A DNA stretch of 5,133 nt from Prevotellaceae bacterium (GTDB taxonomy: Bacteria > Bacteroidota > Bacteroidia > Bacteroidales > Bacteroidaceae). The position numbers were made by a program, and so were the translations under genes. The stretch covers positions 3,124 through 8,256 of the forward strand of contig JAUNIK010000109.1 in NCBI GenBank assembly GCA_030523505.1. The letters run 5' to 3'. The number at the start of each line of letters is the position of its first letter. Position 1 is the first letter of the stretch. The notes under the pieces are model-generated. The model was not told where the DNA came from and did no database searches. It was given only the letters and a program-made list of their open reading frames with translations. Shown here piece after piece: positions 1 through 5,110 of the stretch.

Positions 1-297
1 TGTCACATGGAGCGCATGGGATGGACCGTTTATTCTATCGAACTGCTCCGCATGATTCCAGGCGTGGAACTCATCCAGTTGGATTCACAGTGCTGCGGTA
101 TCTCGGGCACATACGGTTTCAAGAAAGAGAACTACGAGCGTTCACAGAAGATCGGCGAGGGACTGTTCAACAATATCAAGAAGGCCGCCCCTGACTATGT
201 GAGCACCGACTGCGAAACATGTAAGTGGCAGATTGAGATGTCAACAGGCTACGAGGTTCTCAACCCTATCACCATTCTCGCAATGGCATTGGAATAA
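1..297 (+). CDS. glpC: Anaerobic glycerol-3-phosphate dehydrogenase subunit C, C-terminal fragment (5' end outside window)
   Basis: GlpC is the iron-sulfur, membrane-anchoring subunit of the GlpABC complex, which oxidises G3P to dihydroxyacetone phosphate and passes electrons to quinone. Only the last 98 codons are visible. The frame is open from base 1 (Cys-His before the Met at base 7), so that Met is internal and not a start; the text CHMERMGW matches the equivalent stretch of E. coli GlpC as I remember it. The fragment holds one complete cysteine-rich (CCG) domain: C1, then DSQCCG with the cysteine pair at visible residues 31-32, then DCETCKWQIEMST with cysteines at 71 and 74. The spacing is C-x29-CCG-x37-C-x2-C. 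The N-terminal ferredoxin-like clusters and the first CCG domain would lie to the left. The gene ends at TAA, 50 bp before glpK, which suggests one transcript. The family call is very secure; completeness upstream cannot be judged. Confidence 0.95.
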   Translation, partial: CHMERMGWTVYSIELLRMIPGVELIQLDSQCCGISGTYGFKKENYERSQKIGEGLFNNIKKAAPDYVSTDCETCKWQIEMSTGYEVLNPITILAMALE

Positions 298-347
298 AAT
301 AACTTTATAATTAAAACTATATTTCTATTACTCTAAACTTTAAGATT
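298..347 (+). promoter_or_regulatory. A/T-rich glpC-glpK spacer; glpK translation leader, possible operator
   Basis: This 50-bp spacer is almost pure A/T and has no Shine-Dalgarno sequence before the glpK ATG, which is usual for Bacteroidetes. It contains TAACTTTA at 300-307, one base off the TAnnTTTG -7 box, but no TTTG box lies at the proper distance upstream, so I do not call a promoter. The stretch at 302-318 (ACTTTATAATTAAAACT) resembles a palindromic stretch in the glpT leader at 3649-3666. That could be a shared operator or merely similar A/T-rich leaders. There is no terminator-like hairpin, which is consistent with glpC-glpK co-transcription. Confidence 0.3.
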
Positions 348-1832
348 ATGGCAAAGTACATTCTTGCCCTTGATCAGGGCACAACAAGTTCTCGTTCTAT
401 CGTTTTCAACCATGACGGCGAGATTGAATCAGTTGCACAGAAAGAGTTTACACAGATTTTCCCACAGCCAGGTTGGGTAGAGCACAATCCAAAGGAGATC
501 TGGTCTTCACAGGCTTCAACAATTGCTGAGGCTATCACAAACATCGGCATCAACGGTGAGGACATCGCTGCTATCGGTATCACCAACCAGCGTGAGACAA
601 CCATCGTTTGGGATGCAGCTACTGGCGAGCCTGTTTACAATGCTATCGTATGGCAGGACGGTCGTACAGCTGAGTACTGCGACGGTTTGATCGCTCAGGG
701 CTTGACCGACAAGATCCGCGAGAAGACTGGTCTTATCCTCAACCCTTACTTCTCTGGTACAAAGGTTCGTTGGATCCTTGAGAATGTTCCTGGTGCTCGT
801 GCTAAGGCAGAGGCTGGCGAATTGCGTTTCGGTACTGTTGATACATGGCTCATCTGGAACCTCACAAAGGGTGCTACCCATGTAACTGATGTTTCTAACG
901 CTTCTCGTACTCTCCTCTTCAACATCCACACTCTCGAGTGGGATCAGGAGTTGCTCGACCTCTTCGGCATTCCAGCATCTATGCTTCCTGAGGTAAAGGC
1001 AAGTTCAGAGGTTTACGGCACAACAAAGACTACTCTCTTCGCTCACGAGGTACCTATCGCAGGTATCGCTGGCGACCAGCAGGCTGCTCTCTTCGGTCAG
1101 ATGTGTACAGAGCCTGGTTCTTTGAAGAACACCTACGGTACTGGTTGCTTCCTCCTCATGAACACAGGCGAGAAGGCTATCCTCTCAAAGAACAACCTCC
1201 TCACTACTATCGCTTGGAAGATTGGTGATACAGTAAACTACGCTCTCGAGGGTTCTATCTTCGTTGGTGGTTCTGTTGTTCAGTGGCTCCGCGATGGTCT
1301 CCGCATCATCCAGAACTCAAGTGTTGTTGAGGCTCTCGCAACATCTGTTGAGGACAACGCTAATGTTTACTTCGTTCCTGCATTGACAGGTCTTGGTGCT
1401 CCTTACTGGGATCCACGTGCAAAGGGTACTATCACAGGTATCACCCGTGGTACAACAACTGCTCACATTGCTCGCGCTGCTCTCGAGGGTATCGCATTCC
1501 AGACAATGGACATCGTAAACGCTATGCAGTCTGACGCTGGTATTCCTCTCGGTGCATTGAAGGTTGACGGTGGTGCTTCACGCAACAACTACATGATGCA
1601 GTTCCAGGCTGACATCCTCGGCACAAACGTAGTTCGTCCTACCTGTGTAGAGACAACAGCTAAGGGTGCTTGCTACCTCGCTGGTCTTGCAGTAGGTTTC
1701 TGGTCAAGCATCGACGAGATCAAGTCACAGTGGGCTATCGACCGCACATTCACTCCTGTTGCTCCTGCAGCTAAGGTTGCTGAGTTGAAGGCAGGTTGGG
1801 CTGACGCTGTTGGTCGCGCTCTTTCAAAGTAA
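348..1832 (+). CDS. glpK: Glycerol kinase
   Basis: GlpK transfers the ATP gamma-phosphate to glycerol in the cytoplasm, giving sn-glycerol 3-phosphate. The 494 residues match the usual family length (about 500). Visible motifs of the FGGY kinase fold, in order, are: phosphate loop DQGTTSSRS (9-17); glycerol-binding R82-E83 and W102; the FGGY signature [13 protein letters not shown] (132-144); GTVDTW (162-167); [10 protein letters not shown] with the catalytic Asp at 243; and [10 protein letters not shown] of the nucleotide site (405-414). By alignment from memory, the E. coli fructose-1,6-bisphosphate loop residues (Gly234, Arg236) are replaced here by A232 and E234, the EIIA-Glc contact Glu478 is missing near the C-terminus, and the Firmicutes PTS-phosphorylated His is a Thr at about 229. 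Those controls therefore probably do not apply (inference). Codon use is strongly biased, suggesting high expression. The start follows an A/T-rich leader without Shine-Dalgarno. The gene sits between glpC and glpF, and a REP-like hairpin abuts its stop codon. Confidence 0.98.
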   Translation: MAKYILALDQGTTSSRSIVFNHDGEIESVAQKEFTQIFPQPGWVEHNPKEIWSSQASTIAEAITNIGINGEDIAAIGITNQRETTIVWDAATGEPVYNAIVWQDGRTAEYCDGLIAQGLTDKIREKTGLILNPYFSGTKVRWILENVPGARAKAEAGELRFGTVDTWLIWNLTKGATHVTDVSNASRTLLFNIHTLEWDQELLDLFGIPASMLPEVKASSEVYGTTKTTLFAHEVPIAGIAGDQQAALFGQMCTEPGSLKNTYGTGCFLLMNTGEKAILSKNNLLTTIAWKIGDTVNYALEGSIFVGGSVVQWLRDGLRIIQNSSVVEALATSVEDNANVYFVPALTGLGAPYWDPRAKGTITGITRGTTTAHIARAALEGIAFQTMDIVNAMQSDAGIPLGALKVDGGASRNNYMMQFQADILGTNVVRPTCVETTAKGACYLAGLAVGFWSSIDEIKSQWAIDRTFTPVAPAAKVAELKAGWADAVGRALSK

Positions 1833-1868
1833 GGCCTCACCCTACCCCCTCTCCCGCGAGGAGAGGGG
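1833..1868. repeat. REP-like palindromic element abutting the glpK stop codon
   Basis: The element begins at the base after the glpK TAA. It consists of a head reading CCTCACCCTAC (1835-1845) and a perfect 9-bp hairpin, CCCCTCTCC (1846-1854) and GGAGAGGGG (1860-1868), with loop CGCGA. This layout, a CCTCACCC head next to a CCCTCTCC/GGAGAGGG hairpin, is that of a widespread class of repetitive extragenic palindromes, some of which are mobilised by REP-associated (Y1, IS200-like) tyrosine transposases. No T tract follows, so it is not a standard intrinsic terminator. As RNA it could stabilise the 3' end of glpK mRNA or reduce read-through into glpF. Only one copy is visible, so assignment to a repeat family is from recognition and needs a genome-wide copy count. 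Confidence 0.65.
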
Positions 1869-1887
1869 AATAAATACTTCATTTATT
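1869..1887. repeat. A/T-rich inverted repeat next to the REP hairpin
   Basis: AATAAAT (1869-1875) and ATTTATT (1881-1887) form a perfect 7-bp inverted repeat with the 5-base loop ACTTC. It starts at the base directly after the REP-like hairpin, so the two stems could stack. The stem is all A/T and weak as RNA. It could be part of the repeat unit's boundary or a chance feature of an A/T-rich spacer. Confidence 0.4.
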
Positions 1888-1893
1888 AGCAAT

Positions 1894-1908
1894 TTCCATT
1901 AATTGGAA
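1894..1908. promoter_or_regulatory. Small palindrome in the glpF leader (candidate operator)
   Basis: TTCCA (1894-1898) and TGGAA (1904-1908) are inverted arms around TTAAT, giving a 15-base dyad 44 bases before the glpF start codon. The geometry suits a dimeric regulator, but no second copy was seen in the other leaders of this window and no TAnnTTTG promoter box lies beside it. The rest of the leader (1909-1952) is A/T-rich with no Shine-Dalgarno sequence. Weak evidence only. Confidence 0.2.
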
Positions 1909-1952
1909 GGATTTTACAAATAAACATTATCAAATAACTAAAAAACAAAATT

Positions 1953-2648
1953 ATGGAAAATTACATTCTTGAATTCGTAGGTACATTGGTACTCGTTCTT
2001 TTCGGTGATGGCGTTTGCTGCGCTACATCTCTTAACAAGTGTAAGGCACAGGGTGCTGGTTGGGTAGTTATCGCTCTCGGCTGGGGTCTCGCAGTATGCA
2101 TGGGTGCTCTCGTAGCTGGCCCTTCAGGTGGTCACCTCAATCCTGCTGTAACAATCGGTCTCGCTGTTTCTGGTTCATTCGCTTGGGAGCATGTTGCTGG
2201 TTACATCATCGCTCAGATGCTCGGCGGTTTCGTTGGTGCTGTTGTTGTTTACATCTTCTATAAGGATCATTTCGATGCTACAGAGGACAAGGGCACAAAG
2301 CTCGGTGTATTCTGTACTGCTCCTGCTGTTCGCAATACTCCTATCAACTTCTTCGGTGAGTTCGTTGCTACATTTATGTTGATGCTCGCTATCCTCTGCA
2401 TCGGTAAGAACTGGGAGGGTGCTGGTCTTGTGCCTATCACATACGTTATCGTAGCTATCGGTATGTCACTCGGTGCAACAACTGGTTATGCTATGAACGC
2501 TGCTCGTGACCTTGCTCCACGTATTGCTCACGCTGTTCTCCCTATCAAGGGTAAGGGCGGTTCTGACTGGGGTTACTCATGGATTCCTGTAGTTGCTCCT
2601 ATCGTTGGTGCAGTTTGCGCTGTATTCGTATTCAATCTTATCTACTAA
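1953..2648 (+). CDS. glpF: Glycerol uptake facilitator (aquaglyceroporin, MIP family) with NAA second box
   Basis: GlpF is a six-helix inner-membrane channel letting glycerol diffuse into the cell, where GlpK traps it as G3P. At 231 residues it is somewhat shorter than the E. coli protein (281). Hydrophobic segments lie near residues 5-26, 36-55, 80-103, 131-151, 158-176 and 208-229. The first half-helix box is canonical (HLNPAV, N63-P64-A65). The second reads MNAARDLAPR, so N182-A183-A184 replaces NPA. The filter arginine R185 and the aspartate D186 typical of glycerol channels are present. W44 matches E. coli Trp48, and Y179 stands where E. coli has Phe200. These support an aquaglyceroporin rather than a pure water channel. 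Codon use is as biased as in glpK. The start ATG has no Shine-Dalgarno. The 120-bp gap to glpK holds the REP-like hairpin but no recognisable promoter, so transcription from upstream is likely. Confidence 0.95.
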   Translation: MENYILEFVGTLVLVLFGDGVCCATSLNKCKAQGAGWVVIALGWGLAVCMGALVAGPSGGHLNPAVTIGLAVSGSFAWEHVAGYIIAQMLGGFVGAVVVYIFYKDHFDATEDKGTKLGVFCTAPAVRNTPINFFGEFVATFMLMLAILCIGKNWEGAGLVPITYVIVAIGMSLGATTGYAMNAARDLAPRIAHAVLPIKGKGGSDWGYSWIPVVAPIVGAVCAVFVFNLIY

Positions 2649-2661
2649 TCAAATCATAGCT

Positions 2662-2700
2662 GAGGCAGTTAATCATTGATACGACTGCCCTCTAATGATT
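2662..2700 (+). promoter_or_regulatory. Possible H-type pseudoknot or switching hairpins in the glpF-OMP spacer
   Basis: Two overlapping inverted repeats interlock here. Stem 1 is GGCAGT (2664-2669) with ACTGCC (2684-2689). Stem 2 is AATCATT (2671-2677), in the loop of stem 1, with AATGATT (2694-2700), downstream of stem 1. The order is therefore that of an H-type pseudoknot, with connecting loops of 1, 6 and 4 bases. A one-base first loop is tight but possible. If the knot cannot form, the two stems are mutually exclusive and could act as a switch. The element lies 13 bases after the glpF stop and is followed at once by a GC-rich hairpin. No known riboswitch class is recognised. Pairing is seen directly; function is inference. 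Confidence 0.35.
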
Positions 2701-2723
2701 GCTCCCCGGTGCGCCGGGGAGCA
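2700..2723 (+). other. GC-rich hairpin just upstream of the outer-membrane protein start
   Basis: GCTCCCCGG (2701-2709) and CCGGGGAGC (2714-2722) form a perfect 9-bp stem with loop TGCG, extended to 10 bp by T2700-A2723. It is by far the most stable-looking stem in the window. No T tract follows (next bases are CTTAAAGC), so it is not a standard intrinsic terminator. Only 17 bases separate it from the ATG at 2741, close to where an initiating ribosome would sit. It could protect a processed mRNA end, attenuate transcription, or influence initiation. Its first base is the last base of pseudoknot stem 2, so the two structures would abut. Confidence 0.6.
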
Positions 2724-2740
2724 CTTAAAGCACAATCTAT

Positions 2741-3469
2741 ATGAAGAAATTTTTCATCATGGCAGTAATGGCAGTTATGGCTCTTACTGCTAATGCACAG
2801 AAGATCAACGGTTCGTTCGGTTTTGAGACTGCTCACCTCTGGCGTGGCTACGAGGTTAGCGACGGTTTCACACTCACCGCAAATACTTCAGTAACTTTCG
2901 CTGATAAGTTCACAGTAGGTCTCTGGGGCGGTCGTGAGCTCGACGGTTCTTACAAGGAGTTCGACTACTATGCACAGTTCTCTACAAACGGTTTCACCGT
3001 TGCTTTGTGGGATATCTACAACAACTCTACAGGTAATGACATGTGGCTTAATGTATTCAACTACAACAAGTACTCTACAGGTCATTTCCTCGATGCAGAG
3101 GTTTCTTACAACTTCGCTCCTGCTTGCAATGTTCCATTGACACTTGCTTGGAACACAATCATCCAGGGTCGCGACCTTGACGGTGACACTCAGCAGTACA
3201 CCACTTATGTAAAGGCATCTTACACTGTATTCGAGAACGAGCATGTTGCTGTAACACCTGCTATCGGTGGTGCATTCAAGTTTGCTGGCGACGGCAAGTG
3301 CAACTTCTACGATGCTAACCACAAGGCTGGTATCACAGATATCGACCTCGCTTTCACTTACAAGGCTCACCTTGGCAAGTACGAGTTGCCTCTCACAGCT
3401 ACTGCAGTATGGTCACCTTCACAGAAGAGCGGTCACATGGCAGTTTCTGCAACTCTCCTCAGCTTCTAA
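2741..3469 (+). CDS. Putative outer-membrane beta-barrel protein, function unknown (TorF/Gcw_chp-like)
   Basis: The 242-residue product begins with a clear Sec signal peptide: MKK, a hydrophobic core, and ANA-Q, giving likely cleavage between A19 and Q20. The mature part is rich in short alternating polar/aromatic stretches such as GFTVALWDIYN and YTTYVKASYTVF, with no long hydrophobic helix, and ends in phenylalanine (VSATLLSF). This fits a beta-barrel in the outer membrane of perhaps 10-12 strands. The segment HLWRGYEVSDG near the N-terminus and PLTLAWNTIIQG in the middle resemble putative porins of the TorF/Gcw_chp type and Bacteroidales hypothetical barrels (recognition by memory). It lies between glpF and glpT, 92 bp after glpF, and shares the biased codon use of glpK and glpF, suggesting abundance. 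A role as the outer-membrane entry for glycerol or G3P is plausible from position but unproven. The start is set by the signal peptide; there is no Shine-Dalgarno. Confidence 0.8.
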   Translation: MKKFFIMAVMAVMALTANAQKINGSFGFETAHLWRGYEVSDGFTLTANTSVTFADKFTVGLWGGRELDGSYKEFDYYAQFSTNGFTVALWDIYNNSTGNDMWLNVFNYNKYSTGHFLDAEVSYNFAPACNVPLTLAWNTIIQGRDLDGDTQQYTTYVKASYTVFENEHVAVTPAIGGAFKFAGDGKCNFYDANHKAGITDIDLAFTYKAHLGKYELPLTATAVWSPSQKSGHMAVSATLLSF

Positions 3470-3488
3470 GAAAGCGCATTAAACATAT

Positions 3489-3604
3489 AAAAAACCTGTG
3501 GCATTACGCCTCCTTTCTATTGTCATAATGACAGTTTTATCGGGGAAAACGATAAAAATCAAGAAAGAAGTTCAAAATAATGCCACAGGTTTTTTGTTTT
3601 TTTT
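3489..3604 (+). terminator. Terminator-like element with perfect 18-bp outer stem and nested inner hairpins
   Basis: Arms at 3489-3506 and 3578-3595 are perfect 18-bp inverted repeats (AAAAAACCTGTGGCATTA and its complement) enclosing 71 bases. The right arm runs into a T-rich tract (3590-3604, broken only by G3596), so transcripts from the upstream gene should end here. The interior is structured too. CTCCTTTCT (3510-3518) can pair with AGAAAGAAG (3562-3570) with one C-A mismatch. TGTCAT/ATGACA (3521-3533) forms a tight dyad. TTTTATCG (3535-3542) and CGATAAAA (3550-3557) form a perfect 8-bp hairpin with loop GGGAAAA. The whole could fold like a branched small RNA. It starts 19 bases after the outer-membrane protein stop and separates that operon from glpT. 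It may be only a terminator, a 3'-UTR-derived small RNA, or a small inserted element; no target-site duplication was found. Confidence 0.75.
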
Positions 3605-3623
3605 GCAATATTTTGTAACTTTG
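3593..3623 (+). promoter_or_regulatory. Bacteroidetes-type promoter of glpT
   Basis: A TTTG -33 box (3593-3596) and a TAACTTTG -7 box (3616-3623, perfect fit to TAnnTTTG) are separated by 19 bp, the usual spacing for the Bacteroidetes primary sigma factor. Transcription would start near 3627-3632, giving a leader of about 55-60 bases before the glpT ATG. The -33 box is inside the T tract of the upstream terminator, so the two signals overlap. This is the only good match to the consensus in the window and indicates that glpT has its own promoter. Confidence 0.8.
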
Positions 3624-3648
3624 CAGTCTCTCTCGAAAATAACAAACT

Positions 3649-3666
3649 ACTTTTATAATTATAAGT
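3649..3666. promoter_or_regulatory. A/T palindrome in the glpT leader (candidate operator)
   Basis: TTATAATTATAA (3653-3664) is a perfect 12-base palindrome; with its flanks (AC before, GT after) it extends to an imperfect 18-base dyad with two extra T on the left. It sits 22-39 bases before the glpT ATG and just downstream of the predicted transcription start, a place where a repressor could act. Similar text, ACTTTATAATTA, occurs at a similar distance before glpK (302-313). In such A/T-rich DNA, chance is a real alternative. Confidence 0.25.
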
Positions 3667-3687
3667 TACATTTTTATTAAATCACTT

Positions 3688-5097
3688 ATGTTCAAATTTC
3701 TAAATCCACCTGCAGCTCTTCCTGAGCAGACGGGCAAGGAAGCCGACGCTCGTTATAATGCTCTACGCTGGCAGGTGTTCAGCGGAGCCTTCATTGGCTA
3801 TGCCGCTTTCTACATCGTGCGCAAGAACCTTTCGATGGCTATTCCGAGTCTTGCTCAGTTTGGCATCACAAAGGGTGAGCTTGGTACGGTGCTGGCTATG
3901 AATGCTGTTGCCTATGCATTCGCTAAGTTCTTCATGGCAACAATCTCTGACCGTAGTGACGCCCGAAAGTTCCTCCCATTGGGACTTATCCTTTCGGCTC
4001 TGTCGATGATGTTCATGATTGTGCCAATCACAGGCCTTGACATTGTGAATCATCCTGAGAACAAATCATGGGCAATCATCCTGATGGGCGTGCTGAACTT
4101 CCTCGTTGGTTGGTTCAACGGTATGGGCTGGCCTCCTTGCGGCCGTGTGATGACTCACTGGTTTTCACAGTCGGAGCGTGGCACATGGATGTCGTTCTGG
4201 AACTGTGCTCATAATGTCGGTGGCGGTCTTGTTGGTCCTATGGCTACCTACGGAGCTGTTTGGTTCGGCTCATGGTTCTATGGCAGCAACGAAAATCTGT
4301 ACTTCCTTGCAGGTACATTCATCTTCCCTGCTGCTGTGGCATTGCTCATTGCCATCGTGGCTTACTGCCTGTTGCGCGACAACCCACAGTCGTGCGGACT
4401 TCCATCAATCGAGAAGTGGCGCAACGACTATCCTCAGCACTATTCGTCAAAGTCTGAGGAGGTGATCTCTACAAAGGAGATTCTGTTCCATTATGTTCTC
4501 AACAACCGTCTTCTTTGGTTCGTGGCATGCTCTAACGCATTTGTTTATATGGTACGCTACGGATGTCTCGACTGGGCTCCGGCTATCCTCTCGGACAAGG
4601 GTGTGGATCTGAAAAGTGCCGGATGGGCTTATTTCGCTTATGAGTATGCGGCAATCCCTGGCACCATCTTCTGCGGATGGTTGTCTGACAAGGTGTTCCA
4701 TGGCCGTCGCGCCATGCCAACAATGCTGTTCATGGCTCTCGTGGCTGGTTTCATCGGAATGTATTGGTACAGCCTTACTATGGAGACTCCAAACCTCTCG
4801 CTCATCATCGGTTGCATGATCGGTATAGGATTCCTTATCTACGGTCCTGTGATGCTCATTGGTGTTCAGGCTCTCGACATGGTACCAAAGAATGCTGCTG
4901 GTACAGCTGCCGGACTGACTGGTTTCTTCGGCTATTTCTTCGGTACAGCCATCCTTGCAAACACTATGGTAGGTTTCATTGCCGACAACCTCGGATGGGA
5001 CTGGGCATTCGCTTCGTTCATCGTAGCCTGCGTCCTCTCTATTGTCTTCATGGGCTTCACCCATCAGGCAGAAATGAAAGCCGCCGCAAAGAAATAG
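3688..5097 (+). CDS. glpT: Glycerol-3-phosphate:phosphate antiporter
   Basis: GlpT is a twelve-helix inner-membrane carrier of the major facilitator superfamily (organophosphate:Pi antiporter family), importing G3P in exchange for internal phosphate. The 469 residues are close to the E. coli length (452). Visible landmarks are: RWQVF ahead of helix 1; YIVRKN with R45, matching the substrate-binding Arg45 of E. coli GlpT; the A-loop SDRSDARKFLP (87-97); WNCAHNVGGG with H175, the likely equivalent of E. coli His165; YMVRYG with R290, equivalent to Arg269; YEYAAIPG (319-326) and GFLIYGPVMLIG (381-392). The pair of central arginines favours G3P over UhpT's sugar phosphates, although UhpT shares them, so the glp neighbourhood supports the substrate call. 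Codon use is more mixed than in glpK and glpF, suggesting lower expression, and it has its own promoter. The ATG at 3688 fits the family N-terminus; no Shine-Dalgarno is present. Confidence 0.95.
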   Translation: MFKFLNPPAALPEQTGKEADARYNALRWQVFSGAFIGYAAFYIVRKNLSMAIPSLAQFGITKGELGTVLAMNAVAYAFAKFFMATISDRSDARKFLPLGLILSALSMMFMIVPITGLDIVNHPENKSWAIILMGVLNFLVGWFNGMGWPPCGRVMTHWFSQSERGTWMSFWNCAHNVGGGLVGPMATYGAVWFGSWFYGSNENLYFLAGTFIFPAAVALLIAIVAYCLLRDNPQSCGLPSIEKWRNDYPQHYSSKSEEVISTKEILFHYVLNNRLLWFVACSNAFVYMVRYGCLDWAPAILSDKGVDLKSAGWAYFAYEYAAIPGTIFCGWLSDKVFHGRRAMPTMLFMALVAGFIGMYWYSLTMETPNLSLIIGCMIGIGFLIYGPVMLIGVQALDMVPKNAAGTAAGLTGFFGYFFGTAILANTMVGFIADNLGWDWAFASFIVACVLSIVFMGFTHQAEMKAAAKK

Positions 5098-5110
5098 GTC
5101 TGTCTAACAA

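Noticed and set aside
7..9. ATG at base 7 as the start of a 96-residue gene
   Set aside because: The frame is open to base 1 and the residues before it (Cys-His) fit the GlpC motif, the Cys being part of the CCG domain. It is an internal Met of a truncated gene.
300..307. TAACTTTA as a glpK promoter -7 box
   Set aside because: The last base differs from TAnnTTTG and there is no TTTG box about 19 bp upstream; co-transcription with glpC is simpler.
1846..1868. Hairpin after glpK as an intrinsic terminator
   Set aside because: No T tract follows and glpF has no evident promoter of its own; the sequence fits a REP-like element better.
2888..3370. 160-residue open frame on the - strand
   Set aside because: Antisense to the signal-peptide-bearing OMP gene; composition (Val, Ser, Cys, Glu rich) looks like a reverse-complement shadow with no domain.
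3498..3680. 60-residue open frame on the + strand spanning the terminator
   Set aside because: It runs through the inverted repeats, the T tract and the promoter; its coding sense (runs of Phe and Lys) comes from those signals.
4447..5064. 205-residue open frame on the - strand
   Set aside because: It lies wholly antisense to glpT, has a low-complexity charged and Ser/Cys/His-rich composition, and shows no recognisable domain; it is a by-product of glpT codon use.
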